From: E44-bin89 sp034409565
GTDB lineage: Bacteria; Chloroflexota; Dehalococcoidia; Dehalococcoidales; RBG-16-60-22
NCBI GenBank assembly: GCA_034409565.1
Contig: DAOUMS010000022.1
Span: 62,001-126,000, forward strand
Length of the DNA stretch: 64,000 bases
Reading direction: 5' to 3'
Shown here: positions 8,928 to 17,725 of the stretch, in pieces
Layout: each line of letters starts with the position of its first letter
Position numbering within the stretch: the stretch's first letter is position 1
Made by a program: the position numbers and the translations under genes
Notes under the pieces: generated by a model
What the model was told of the DNA's origin: nothing
Databases searched by the model: none
What the model saw: the letters and a program-made list of their open reading frames with translations, nothing else

Positions 8928-8981
8928 GGCGCGTTAGGCTATACGGAAAGCGGTTGCCATTTGCCATAAATTAGTTAAAGA

Positions 8982-9752
8982 ATGAAAACAGTCAGAATCA
9001 TACCTTGCCTGGATGTGAAAGAGGGCAGGGTAGTTAAGGGAGTAAATTTCGTCAACCTGCGCGACGCCCGCGACCCGGTAGAGGCTGCCGAAGCATATTG
9101 CCTTGAGGGCGCTGATGAACTGGTATTCCTGGATATCATGGCTACGGTTGAGAACCGGGCTACCATGCGGGAGTGGGTGAGGAAAGTAGCGGCAAAAGTT
9201 ACCATACCTTTCGCGGTTGGCGGCGGCATCAGGAATACTCAGGACATGAAAGAGCTATTTGAGCTCGGTGTGGCCAAGGTATCAATTAACACGGCGGCGG
9301 TGAAAAACCCGGGGCTTATCAAGCAGGCCGCTGACCAGTTCGGTAAAGACAGACTGGTGGTGGCCATTGATGGCCGTAAAAACGCCGCTGGCAGCAACCT
9401 GCCCCGTCTGGAGGTTGTGGTCAGAAGTGGTGAGGAAGCTACAGGAATCGATATCGTGACCTGGGCAAAGCGGGTGGAGGAACTGGGGGCCGGGGAAATC
9501 CTGCTCACCAGTAAGGACGCTGATGGCACCAGAGAAGGCTATGACCTGGAGATGACCAGGGCGGTGGCTGAAGCCGTGACCATACCGGTTATTGCCTCAG
9601 GGGGTGCGGGAAAGCTGGAACATCTGTATGAAGCGGTAGCCGACGGCAAAGCCGCGGCGGTATTGGCAGCTTCTATTTTTCATTTTGGTGAGATAACCAT
9701 ACCGCAAGCGAAGAGGTATCTCCACGATAAAGGAATACCAGTCAAGTTTTAA
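8982..9752 (+). CDS. hisF: imidazole glycerol phosphate synthase, cyclase subunit
   Basis: A 256-residue TIM-barrel enzyme of histidine biosynthesis. With HisH it converts PRFAR and ammonia to imidazole glycerol phosphate and AICAR. Both catalytic aspartates are visible: D11 in IIPCLDVKEGRVVKG and D130 in VVAIDGRKN. Phosphate-binding loops AVGGGIR and IASGGAGK are present. The length is standard. It stands apart from any other his gene in this window, and a possible two-gene unit with the FMN glutamate synthase 23 bp downstream would pair two ammonia-handling enzymes. Confidence 0.95.
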   Translation: MKTVRIIPCLDVKEGRVVKGVNFVNLRDARDPVEAAEAYCLEGADELVFLDIMATVENRATMREWVRKVAAKVTIPFAVGGGIRNTQDMKELFELGVAKVSINTAAVKNPGLIKQAADQFGKDRLVVAIDGRKNAAGSNLPRLEVVVRSGEEATGIDIVTWAKRVEELGAGEILLTSKDADGTREGYDLEMTRAVAEAVTIPVIASGGAGKLEHLYEAVADGKAAAVLAASIFHFGEITIPQAKRYLHDKGIPVKF

Positions 9753-9775
9753 AAATTTAAAAAGGAGTCCCTGAA

Positions 9776-11365
9776 ATGAACCTGCGAAGACCAAACGCCA
9801 ACGATGCTACAAGGTCGGCAAACCGCTCACGGAACGTAGCTCCGATGAGCGGCATCTGCAGCCGATGTATTGACGGCTGTACCGGAAACTGCGAGGTGTT
9901 CCGGGCGACCTTCCGCGGCAGAGAGTTAATCTATCCCGGACCTTTTGGCGATATTACCGCCGGCAGTGATAAGGAGTATCCGGTTGATTACTCCCACCTT
10001 AATATCCAGGGCTACGCCCTCGGTGCCAGAGGGTTGCCTTCCGGTGTCGCCGGAAATCCGGATACAGCTATCTTCCCGGCGGTGGACACGGAGACGGAAT
10101 ACGGCTGGGACATTAAAGTCAAGATGAAGTTACCGGCCTTCACCGGGGCACTCGGTTCGACCGAGATTGCGCGCAAGAACTGGGAGCATTTTGCCATCGG
10201 TGCCGCCATCAGCGGCGTTACGCTGGTCTGCGGCGAAAACGTGTGTGGCATTGACCCGGAACTCAAACTCGACGCCAAAGGTAAGGTAACCCTGGCACCA
10301 GACATGGACCGCCGCATTGAAATCTACCGCCGCTACCATCAGGGATACGGTGAAATTCTGGTTCAGATGAACGTGGAGGATACCAGGCTCGGCGTGGCTG
10401 AGTACGTCAATAAAAAGCATGGCCTGGAGACCATCGAGCTGAAGTGGGGGCAGGGAGCGAAATGCATTGGCGGTGAAATCAAGGTCAGCAGTCTGGAGAG
10501 GGCTCTGGAACTGCAAAAACGCGGCTATATCGTTACTCCCGACCCCTCAAGCCCGGTCACCCAGGCAGCCTACAGAGACGGCGCCCTGAAGGAGTTCGAG
10601 CGCCATAGTCGGCTCGGTTTCGTTGACGAGGAGGCTTTCTACGCCGAAGTGGCACGCCTTAGGAAGCTGGGTTTCAAGCGCATCACTCTCAAGACGGGCG
10701 CCTACAGTCTGCGTGAGCTGGCCATGGCCATAAAGTGGGGGGCCAACGCGAAAATCGACCTGCTCACCATTGATGGCTCGTCTGGCGGTACCGGCATGAG
10801 CCCCTGGCGCATGATGGAGGAATGGGGCATTCCCAGCCTCTACCTGCATTCCGCCGCCTACGAGTTCTGCAAAAAACTAACGGACAAAGGGCAGCGCGTG
10901 CCCGACATCGCCTTCGCCGGTGGCTTCAGCAGTGAGGACGGCGTTTTCAAGGCACTTGCCCTCGGCTCACCATATGTGAAGGCAATCTGCATGGGACGGG
11001 CACTGATGATACCGGGCATGGTGGGCAAGAACATCGCCAACTGGCTTAGAGAAGGCAAGCTGCCCAACACGGTAAGCCAGTTCGGTGCCACACCGGAGGA
11101 AATCTTCGTCAATTACGAAGATGTAATGAACCTCGTTGGCAGCAAAGAAATGAAGAACATACCACTGGGTGCGGTGGGCATATACAGCTACTGCGAAAAG
11201 CTGCGCATTGGCCTGCAGCAGTTAATGGCCGGGGCCAGGTGCTTCAGCGTGCCGGCAATATCCCGCCGTGACCTCATGTCCCTTACCGAGGAATGCGCCA
11301 GGGTGACCGGGATTCCATATCTGATGGAAGCCTACCGGGAAGAGGCCATGCAAATCCTCAGCTAG
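9776..11365 (+). CDS. FMN-binding glutamate synthase-family protein with N-terminal Cys cluster
   Basis: A 529-residue protein built around the FMN/TIM-barrel synthase domain of glutamate synthase (GltB central domain, as in archaeal stand-alone GltS). The domain shows ELKWGQGAKCIGGEIK, KTGAYSLRELAMAIKWGANAKIDLLTIDGSSGGTGMSP, and an FAGGFSSEDGVFKALALGSPYVKAICMGR phosphate-binding region. A cysteine cluster near residues 28-40 (CSRCIDGCTGNC) may bind an iron-sulfur cluster or zinc. There is no glutaminase (GATase II) domain, so ammonia must be delivered by another protein or the true substrate differs. AGGAG precedes the ATG, and a strong terminator follows the stop. Confidence 0.8.
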   Translation: MNLRRPNANDATRSANRSRNVAPMSGICSRCIDGCTGNCEVFRATFRGRELIYPGPFGDITAGSDKEYPVDYSHLNIQGYALGARGLPSGVAGNPDTAIFPAVDTETEYGWDIKVKMKLPAFTGALGSTEIARKNWEHFAIGAAISGVTLVCGENVCGIDPELKLDAKGKVTLAPDMDRRIEIYRRYHQGYGEILVQMNVEDTRLGVAEYVNKKHGLETIELKWGQGAKCIGGEIKVSSLERALELQKRGYIVTPDPSSPVTQAAYRDGALKEFERHSRLGFVDEEAFYAEVARLRKLGFKRITLKTGAYSLRELAMAIKWGANAKIDLLTIDGSSGGTGMSPWRMMEEWGIPSLYLHSAAYEFCKKLTDKGQRVPDIAFAGGFSSEDGVFKALALGSPYVKAICMGRALMIPGMVGKNIANWLREGKLPNTVSQFGATPEEIFVNYEDVMNLVGSKEMKNIPLGAVGIYSYCEKLRIGLQQLMAGARCFSVPAISRRDLMSLTEECARVTGIPYLMEAYREEAMQILS

Positions 11366-11384
11366 AACACAGTTTTGAATAAGC

Positions 11385-11424
11385 GCGGGCTTCGCCCAGG
11401 GCGAAGCCCGCTTTCTTTTTCTTT
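11385..11424 (+). terminator. intrinsic terminator after the FMN glutamate synthase gene
   Basis: A perfect 11-bp GC-rich stem, GCGGGCTTCGC (11385-11395) with GCGAAGCCCGC (11401-11411), a 5-nt loop CCAGG, and a 13-nt pyrimidine run TTTCTTTTTCTTT. It lies 20 bp after the stop codon. Confidence 0.92.
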
Positions 11425-11525
11425 GTGGCTGGCTCACAGACCAAAAGCGCCGCCACAAACCGCCTACTTGTTTGTGGAAAAATCGTTATAGTAAAATGTA
11501 GCAACTATATCGGGAGAGAGCTGCC

Positions 11526-12515
11526 TTGCTACTGCGCCAGTGCGTTGTGCGCGTTATTTTACTGCTTTCAGTGGTCATCATTGCCGGCACCATTGGTTAT
11601 ATGATTATCGAGCGGTGGTCGTTTTTCGATGCCCTCTATATGACAGTTATCACCATCAGCACTGTCGGCTATGAAGAAATTCATCCCCTTACCACTGGAG
11701 GAAGGATTTTCAGCAGTGTGCTGATAGTCGGTGGGGTGGGGGTCATGCTGTACAGCGCCACCGCTCTGGTGCAATACGTTATTGAAGGCCGTTTCCCGAA
11801 TATCTTTGGGAGGCACAGAATGAAGGAAAAAATTGAGAAATTGAAAGACCATGTTATCCTGTGTGGCTATGGCAGAGTCGGGCAGGAAGTGGCAAAAGTA
11901 TTTGGGAGCGAAGAAGCAACCTTTGTGATTATTGACGAGAACGAAGAGGCAATTGCTAAAGCAATTGAAAACGGTTATCTGAGTTTGCGTGGCAACGCCA
12001 CCAGCGATGACATCCTGGAGGAAGCCGGCATCCATAAGGCGAAAGGGCTGGTGGCCGCGCTGGCCAGCGATGCTGATAACCTCTATCTTACACTCTCGGC
12101 TAAGGCGATGCGTCCCGACCTGTTTGTCGTCGCACGCGCCAGCACCGAGGAGTCGGAGGCCAAACTGAAGCGAGCCGGTGCTGACCGGATTATACTGCCG
12201 TACCGCATTGGCGGCCGGCGCATGGCACTGCTTACACTGCGACCGCTCGTCGTCGATTTTATCGATACTACCATGCACAGTCGCAGAGGGGAACTGGTTC
12301 TGGAAAACATCAAGGTCACTTCTGAATCGCCACTCGCTGGCGTCACGATAAAAGAAGGACTGAGCTGCTGTGGTGCTATAGCCATTCTGGCGCTAAAGAA
12401 AAAAGACGGCAAACTAATCCCCAATCCACCAAATGATGCTACCTTCGAAACTGATGACGAACTGGTTATTATTGGCACACGGGAACAGCTGCGCATGGTG
12501 GAAGGCTCGGTCTAA
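11526..12515 (+). CDS. two-TM potassium channel with RCK (TrkA-N/TrkA-C) domains
   Basis: A 329-residue channel of the MthK/Kch type. The first helix is residues about 7-28, followed by a pore loop with filter TVGYEE at residues 46-51 (canonical is TVGYGD) and a second helix at about 63-85. Next is an RCK domain beginning HVILCGYGRVGQEVA (GYGRVG at 114-119, Rossmann nucleotide site) and a TrkA-C ligand domain at about 240-327. It probably passes K+ under control of NAD(H), nucleotides or ions. The start is TTG at 11526, after GGGAGAG. Confidence 0.88.
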   Translation: MLLRQCVVRVILLLSVVIIAGTIGYMIIERWSFFDALYMTVITISTVGYEEIHPLTTGGRIFSSVLIVGGVGVMLYSATALVQYVIEGRFPNIFGRHRMKEKIEKLKDHVILCGYGRVGQEVAKVFGSEEATFVIIDENEEAIAKAIENGYLSLRGNATSDDILEEAGIHKAKGLVAALASDADNLYLTLSAKAMRPDLFVVARASTEESEAKLKRAGADRIILPYRIGGRRMALLTLRPLVVDFIDTTMHSRRGELVLENIKVTSESPLAGVTIKEGLSCCGAIAILALKKKDGKLIPNPPNDATFETDDELVIIGTREQLRMVEGSV

Positions 12516-12557
12516 CAAAATAACTGAAAATAGCCTGAGACGGGAGGGAGTTTAAAA

Positions 12558-12729
12558 ATGGCACGTTATGAATGTTCGGTTTGCGGCTATATCTATGACC
12601 CGGCAGAGGGAGACCCGGAAAACAACGTACCGGCAGGAACCCCCTTTGAAAAGCTGCCTGATGACTGGGTTTGCCCGGGTTTGCCCGGTCTGTGGTGCCA
12701 GCAAAGACCAGTTCAATAAAATAGACTGA
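12558..12729 (+). pseudogene. rubredoxin, frameshifted by an exact 10-bp tandem duplication
   Basis: From ATG 12558 (GGGAGGGAG upstream) the frame reads as a typical rubredoxin: MARYECSVCGYIYDPAEGDP, then VPAGTPFEKLPDDWVCPG. It then runs out of register and stops at 12717-12719 after 53 residues. The cause is visible: GTTTGCCCGG occurs twice in tandem (12669-12678 and 12679-12688). Removing one copy restores the second ligand pair and the normal tail CPVCGASKDQFNKID, with a stop at 12727-12729. As written, only the first CxxCG pair survives, so the product could not hold its iron site. Either a recent mutation or an assembly error explains it. Confidence 0.85.
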
Positions 12730-12740
12730 ACTGCCTGGGA

Positions 12741-13859
12741 CTATCTGAGCACTTTATGATAGCAGGCCAGGACTCGCTTGGCTACGCTCTCCCAGCTGTA
12801 TTCCTGAGCGGTAACGATTCCCTTATGGCCCATTTGCTGCCGCATAGCTTTATCACTTGCCAGAGATAGCAATGCCTCAGCCAGCCTGGGAGCATTCCTT
12901 GGTGGCACCAGCAATCCTTCAGCACCGTGGGTCAGCACGCTGGCATACCCTGATATATCCGAGGCAACCACCGCCGTGCCCACGGCCATCGCTTCAATCA
13001 GGACAATGCCGAAGCTTTCCCAGCCAGTAGCCGGGCAGCAGATGATGTCCGCCGTCCGGTAATATCTGGGCAGGTCACTATAGGTAGCATAGCCGATAAA
13101 AGTAACGTCCTCTATGCCACGCCGTGCCACCCGTTTTTCGTACTTTTTCCTGAGGCGTATACCCGGCCCGACAACGATAAGTCGGGATTCGGGAATCTGG
13201 CTTTTAACCTGCTGGTAAGCTTGGAGCAGGTAATCAAGGCCCTTGCGCTTCTCCAGACGCCCGATAAACATGATATTCAGCTTGCCGTCAAGAAACTCCT
13301 CAAGCGGCTCAACATCAGGCCGAAAATGATCCGTATCTACTCCGTTGGGTATGATGCTGTATTCACCAGGGAAAAACCTGTTCACGTATTCCATGGCCGG
13401 TCTGGAAACGGCAATTTTATAGTCCAGCTTGCGGAACCATTTCTTCAAAATCAGCTTGCCCAGCGGCGTGCCGAAGTCGTACCAGGGTTTGCCGCCGGAG
13501 GCATGGAAGGTGCCAATATTCGGGGCAGTGGAAAGGCGCAGCACGGTAGTGCAGAGCATCGGCATCAGGGGTTCATGGAGATGGGTAATTTCGAATTTTT
13601 CCCTTTCCAGCACCCTTTTAATCCGCGATGATAGCCACGGCGAAAGGGTAATGCGGGCAACTGAACCGCTGACCGGAACCGGCCTTGGTTTGCCGATAGG
13701 TATAAAGCGCTCACCCAGGGCCGGGACTGTCTTCGAAGCGGGGGCAATGATTTTCACGTCATGCCCCATTCTGGTCAGTTGCCGTTCTAGATTGGTGATA
13801 TGATTTAAGACCCCCCCGGGATAAGCGAAGTCGTAAGGGGATACCAGCGCTATCTTCAT
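12741..13859 (-). CDS. GT4-family glycosyltransferase, PimA-like
   Basis: A 372-residue GT-B glycosyltransferase. The N-terminal acceptor domain begins MKIALVSPYDFAYPGGVLNHI with a glycine-rich loop. The C-terminal donor domain has FIGRLEKRKGLDYLL, and the ESFGIVLIEAMAVGTAVVASDISGY region contains the E-x7-E element of GT4 enzymes. The closest named relatives by motif are phosphatidylinositol mannosyltransferases (PimA type); the actual donor and acceptor are unknown. It lies 16 bp downstream of the trehalose gene on the same strand, so they probably share a transcript. Confidence 0.82.
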   Translation of the reverse strand: MKIALVSPYDFAYPGGVLNHITNLERQLTRMGHDVKIIAPASKTVPALGERFIPIGKPRPVPVSGSVARITLSPWLSSRIKRVLEREKFEITHLHEPLMPMLCTTVLRLSTAPNIGTFHASGGKPWYDFGTPLGKLILKKWFRKLDYKIAVSRPAMEYVNRFFPGEYSIIPNGVDTDHFRPDVEPLEEFLDGKLNIMFIGRLEKRKGLDYLLQAYQQVKSQIPESRLIVVGPGIRLRKKYEKRVARRGIEDVTFIGYATYSDLPRYYRTADIICCPATGWESFGIVLIEAMAVGTAVVASDISGYASVLTHGAEGLLVPPRNAPRLAEALLSLASDKAMRQQMGHKGIVTAQEYSWESVAKRVLACYHKVLR

Positions 13860-13875
13860 ACTATTATTCTATTAT

Positions 13876-16059
13876 TTATTTTACCACTAATTCGCCCAGC
13901 AGAGCGCGCACCTCGCCTGGTGAATCGAGGCTGAATCTGGCAGTTGAAACGCCGGGCCTGACCTTGATGGACCAGGCATTTTCTGGCAGGGCCTGAAATA
14001 GGTCTTCATCAGTGACGTCATCGCCAATGGCGAGGACAAAGTCCCAGTCCTGTCGGGAAAGCCATTGCTGTGCCGTCGAACCTTTATTCAGATTGGCGCT
14101 CTTCACTTCGACCACCTTGCTCCCTTCCAGCACCTTCAGGTTGGAATTGGCCGTCAGATTGAGCAGGTCATTGACTATCTCCCTGATGTGACGTTCACTT
14201 ATTCTGGGGTCAGCCTTACGGTAATGCCAGGCCAGGGAATAGTCCTTCTCTTCAATGAGCGACCCCTCAATCCGGTCCACCGCCAGCTTCATGATGGCGC
14301 GTGCTTCAGCCTTCCATTTGTCCGAGAGCCCGGTCATCATCCCCCAGTCGCCGCCTTTGGCTTTCATCCATACGCCGTGTTCGGCCACCATACCTGTCTT
14401 CAGGCCACCAAACCACTGGCCAAGCGTCTTTTTATCCCGGCCGCTGATGAGCACGACCTCATTCTGGGCACTGTCGTTCAGCGCAGTCAGCAGCTTCAGC
14501 AACTCCGCGTCTGGTCTGGCGGCTTCGGGTGTCCTAGCGAAAGGCACCAGCGTACCGTCATAGTCCAGCAAAAACAGGCGCTTCCGGGCTTTCTGGAACT
14601 GGCCAATCAGCTCACTTTTCGCCTTAGCGGGCATTGGCTCCGGCATGGTGCCAAGCTCTGTCTTTTCCGTTTCCTGCAATTTGCCGATGAAATCCCCCGC
14701 CCAGCGGCTGACGTCATAGAGCTTGACGCGCTCCTGCATGGCGCGGTTGCGCTCAATCTGCTCTTTTTCTGGCATCGACAGAGCATCGGCAAAAGCCTGC
14801 GCGATTTCCTCGATGTTGTTCGGATTGATAATGATGGCGTCCCCCAACTCCCGGGCGGCACCGGTCGTCTCACTGAGGATGAGGACACCCTTGCCATCTA
14901 CTTTGGTGGCCAGAAACTCTTTCGCTACCAAATTCATCCCGTCTCGCATCGGGGTTATCGGACAGACGTCCGCCATCTTGTACATGCCCAGCAGTGAATG
15001 ATAGGGAATCGGGCTGTAAAGATACTCAAGGGGCGTCCAGCCGATGGTACCGAACTTGCCGTTTATGGTGCCCACCATCTCCTCTATCTGTTGCTTTAAC
15101 TCGGCGTAGCGCTGTACCCTGATGCGGGAAGGGCCGATAACCAGAATGAAGACCACTTTCTCCCGATATTCGGGGTGTTTTTCCAGAAAGAGGCCATACG
15201 CCTCCAATCGATTTGGAATGCCCTTGCTGTAGTCAAGCCGGTCCACGGAAACAATTACTTTCCGAGCGCCCAGTTTCTCGCGAAACTTTTTCACCTCCGC
15301 GTCCACTTCTGGACTCCTGGCCATGCTGGAATAATGCTCGTAGCCGATGCCGATGGGGAAAACGTCCGCCTTGGAGACGTGGTCGGGGGTCGTTATCCAG
15401 CCCATGGCAGTACTATAGCCCAGCAGGTTGCGGGTGCTGTTCAGAAAGTGCCAGACGTAATCATGGGTGTGAAAGCCGACCAGGTTAGCCCCAAGCAGTC
15501 CCTCCAGTATTTCCCGACGCCAGGGTAGCAGACGGTAAACCTCGTAGGACGGGAAGGGGATATGGAGGAAAAAGCCAATGGTTGCCTTGGGCAATCGGTC
15601 TCTTATCAGCTTGGGGAGGAGCATAAAATGGTAATCCTGCACCCAGAAGATATCATCCTCTTTGGCCACTTTTACCACGGTATCGGCAAAAATCTCGTTC
15701 ACCCGCTGGTATGCCTGCCACAGCACCGGGTCATACTCCACGTACTGCGGGAAGTAGTGGCAGAGCGGCCAGATGCTCTGGTTGCAGAAGCCGAAATAGA
15801 AATCGTCAACGTCCTTTCCCGAGAGAAACACCGGATAGCACCGTTCCTCTGCCAGTTTAGCCTCAATCTCCTTCTCCTCGCCCCTTTGTAATTTCTCCTG
15901 CTCTATGCCCGGCCACCCTATCCAGAGGCTGGGGCGCGACTTGTAGAATGCGCCCAGTGCCGTCGCCAGACCACCGAGACTGGGCTGAAAGTGCAGTTTG
16001 CCATCTTTTCTCTCTACATTCAGAGGTAAGCGATTGGAAATAATCAGCAATCTCGACAT
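13876..16059 (-). CDS. otsAB: bifunctional trehalose-6-phosphate synthase/phosphatase
   Basis: A 727-residue fusion. The N-terminal GT20 domain (about residues 1-465) makes trehalose-6-phosphate from NDP-glucose and glucose-6-phosphate. It shows SNRLPLNVERKDG, WVQDYHFMLLP, VDRLDYSKGIPNRLEAY and RDGMNLVAKEF. The C-terminal HAD phosphatase domain begins at about residue 490 with the nucleophile motif LLDYDGTLVPF, then ISGRDK, and ends with GDDVTDEDLFQAL. The two activities in one chain give direct conversion to trehalose, a compatible solute. This architecture is common in plants, yeasts and some bacteria. ATG 16059 is preceded by GGAGGAGCC. Confidence 0.93.
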   Translation of the reverse strand: MSRLLIISNRLPLNVERKDGKLHFQPSLGGLATALGAFYKSRPSLWIGWPGIEQEKLQRGEEKEIEAKLAEERCYPVFLSGKDVDDFYFGFCNQSIWPLCHYFPQYVEYDPVLWQAYQRVNEIFADTVVKVAKEDDIFWVQDYHFMLLPKLIRDRLPKATIGFFLHIPFPSYEVYRLLPWRREILEGLLGANLVGFHTHDYVWHFLNSTRNLLGYSTAMGWITTPDHVSKADVFPIGIGYEHYSSMARSPEVDAEVKKFREKLGARKVIVSVDRLDYSKGIPNRLEAYGLFLEKHPEYREKVVFILVIGPSRIRVQRYAELKQQIEEMVGTINGKFGTIGWTPLEYLYSPIPYHSLLGMYKMADVCPITPMRDGMNLVAKEFLATKVDGKGVLILSETTGAARELGDAIIINPNNIEEIAQAFADALSMPEKEQIERNRAMQERVKLYDVSRWAGDFIGKLQETEKTELGTMPEPMPAKAKSELIGQFQKARKRLFLLDYDGTLVPFARTPEAARPDAELLKLLTALNDSAQNEVVLISGRDKKTLGQWFGGLKTGMVAEHGVWMKAKGGDWGMMTGLSDKWKAEARAIMKLAVDRIEGSLIEEKDYSLAWHYRKADPRISERHIREIVNDLLNLTANSNLKVLEGSKVVEVKSANLNKGSTAQQWLSRQDWDFVLAIGDDVTDEDLFQALPENAWSIKVRPGVSTARFSLDSPGEVRALLGELVVK

Positions 16060-16167
16060 CTGGCTCCTCCTCAGTATCTTTAATCAAATATTAATAGCAT
16101 AATCTCACCGATTTTACAACGATAAGCCAGCTTGGCATCTTTAAAATTTAAACACTGGCTTCCAAGA

Positions 16168-16196
16168 TTGACAGAATTCAAGCTATGACTGAAAAT
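16168..16196 (+). promoter_or_regulatory. candidate promoter of the flavin reductase-ROK-pyk unit
   Basis: TTGACA at 16168-16173, a 17-bp spacer, and a weaker GAAAAT at 16191-16196. It is about 30 bp before the preferred ATG at 16228. Confidence 0.45.
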
Positions 16197-16227
16197 GGAA
16201 AGAATAAGGGTAAAAGCAGGGGGACTT

Positions 16228-16752
16228 ATGAATACAAAAGCTTTACATAAATTAAGCTACGGGCTCTATGTGGTAACCTCGACCAAAGGCGGGCGCTTGA
16301 ATGGCCAGATTGCCAATACCGTTATTCAGGTCACCTCTGAGCCACCGACCATTGCGGTGAGCATCAACCGCAATAATCTGACCTGGGAGTTTATCAAAGA
16401 GAGCCGGGTATTTGCCGTGTCGGTTCTCTGTGAAGATACACCAATGGTATTTATCGGGCGTTTTGGTTTCCGGTCGGGTAGGGATACGGACAAGTTAGAG
16501 GGAATCGACTACCGCCTCGGTGAGACTGGTGCTCCGATAGTACTGGAGAACGCCGTCGCCTTTATCGAAGCCAGAGTGACCCAGGAAATGGACGTAGGCA
16601 CGCACACCATTTTCATCGCCGAGCTGGTTGATGCCGACATCATATCTGATAAGACCTGCCTGACTTATGAACATTACCATCAGATAAAAGGTGGCAAGAC
16701 ACCCAAAGCAGCGGCAACCTATATTGAAGAAACCAAGGGCAATAATGCGTGA
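16228..16752 (+). CDS. flavin reductase-like FMN-binding protein
   Basis: A 174-residue protein of the flavin-reductase/FMN-binding split-barrel family. Its N-terminal MNTKALHKLSYGLYVVTS leads into a barrel with NTVIQVTSEPPTIAVSINRNN, and RDTDKLEGIDY follows. The start is placed at ATG 16228 because AGGGGGA sits 5-10 bp upstream; an in-frame ATG at 16195 would only add 11 residues of unrelated sequence. Such proteins reduce flavins with NAD(P)H or act as FMN diaphorases next to rubredoxin-type carriers, and a broken rubredoxin gene is about 3.5 kb away. Its last 8 bases overlap the next gene. Confidence 0.82.
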   Translation: MNTKALHKLSYGLYVVTSTKGGRLNGQIANTVIQVTSEPPTIAVSINRNNLTWEFIKESRVFAVSVLCEDTPMVFIGRFGFRSGRDTDKLEGIDYRLGETGAPIVLENAVAFIEARVTQEMDVGTHTIFIAELVDADIISDKTCLTYEHYHQIKGGKTPKAAATYIEETKGNNA

Positions 16753-17725
16753 CAATCCATTGGTGCTCGGTGTCGACCTGGGTGGCAGCAAGATACTGAC
16801 CGCAGTGGTCAACGTCAAAGGTGAAATGCGGTCGCGCGACCACCGCCGCACACCCGCCTCCAGAGGACCAGAGGCCGTAATTCAGGCCCTGCTGGACTCC
16901 ATGGAGCGCGCTCTCAAACAGGCTGGCATAGCGGCCGCTGAACTTGAAGCCATAAGCATTGGCGCTCCCGGGTTTTCCAGTCCGGAAACAGGCATTATCT
17001 TTACTTCGCCGCATTTACCGGAATGGAAAGACGTGCCACTGAGGGACATCATCGGGCAGAAAATGGGGGTGAAAACCCTGCTGCTCAATGACGCCAATGC
17101 GGCCGCCCTGGGCGAGATGTACTTCGGGGCGGCCAGGGGCGTCCGCAATTTCATCTGCATCACCCTCGGCACCGGAATTGGTGGTGGCATCGTCATTGAC
17201 GGCGAGATATATACCGGCACACTGGGTACCGCCGGTGAAATCGGACATATGACCATTGATACCAGTGGCCTGAAATGCACCTGCGGCAACATTGGCTGCT
17301 GGGAGACGCTGGCATCAGGCGAAGCGCTGGCCAGAGAAGCGAAACGGCGCATCAAAGACGGCGCTAAAACGGCGATTCTGGAATACGCTGCTGGCGACAT
17401 AAATAAAGTAAACGCCGAGGTGGTGCACAAAGCCGCCCGGCAGGGAGATACCCTGGCAAAAGAAGTTATCGCTCATGTCAGCTATTACCTCGGCATTGGT
17501 TTGACCAGCCTCATCAATATATTCAACCCCGAGCTGATTGTCATCGGTGGCGGTCTGGCCAATATTGGTGATATACTGCTGGCACCAGCGTATAAGCTAG
17601 TCAGAGAGAGAGTGAGTAAGACCGCCTTTGCCTCAGTACGCTTTGCCCGGGCCAAGCTGGGTGAAAACGCGGGGGTTATCGGTGCCGCCGCCTACGCTTT
17701 TTATGAGATGGAGAAAACAAAATGA
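16745..17725 (+). CDS. ROK-family sugar kinase (glucokinase-like)
   Basis: A 326-residue ATP-dependent sugar kinase. The phosphate-1 motif is LGVDLGGSKILTAVV at the N-terminus, followed by TLGTGIGGGIVIDGEIYTG and the ROK zinc motif CTCGNIGCWETLASG (Cys/His ligands, with GEIGHM just before). The start ATG 16745 overlaps the flavin reductase stop by 8 bp; an ATG 54 bp upstream lies within the previous gene. It probably phosphorylates glucose to glucose-6-phosphate, feeding both glycolysis (next gene is pyruvate kinase) and trehalose synthesis. Confidence 0.87.
   Translation: MRDNPLVLGVDLGGSKILTAVVNVKGEMRSRDHRRTPASRGPEAVIQALLDSMERALKQAGIAAAELEAISIGAPGFSSPETGIIFTSPHLPEWKDVPLRDIIGQKMGVKTLLLNDANAAALGEMYFGAARGVRNFICITLGTGIGGGIVIDGEIYTGTLGTAGEIGHMTIDTSGLKCTCGNIGCWETLASGEALAREAKRRIKDGAKTAILEYAAGDINKVNAEVVHKAARQGDTLAKEVIAHVSYYLGIGLTSLINIFNPELIVIGGGLANIGDILLAPAYKLVRERVSKTAFASVRFARAKLGENAGVIGAAAYAFYEMEKTK

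Noticed and set aside
14065..14997. Long plus-strand frame opposite the trehalose gene
   Set aside because: It is the complement of a well-supported GT20/HAD gene, has no family motifs, and its composition follows the opposite strand's codon pattern.
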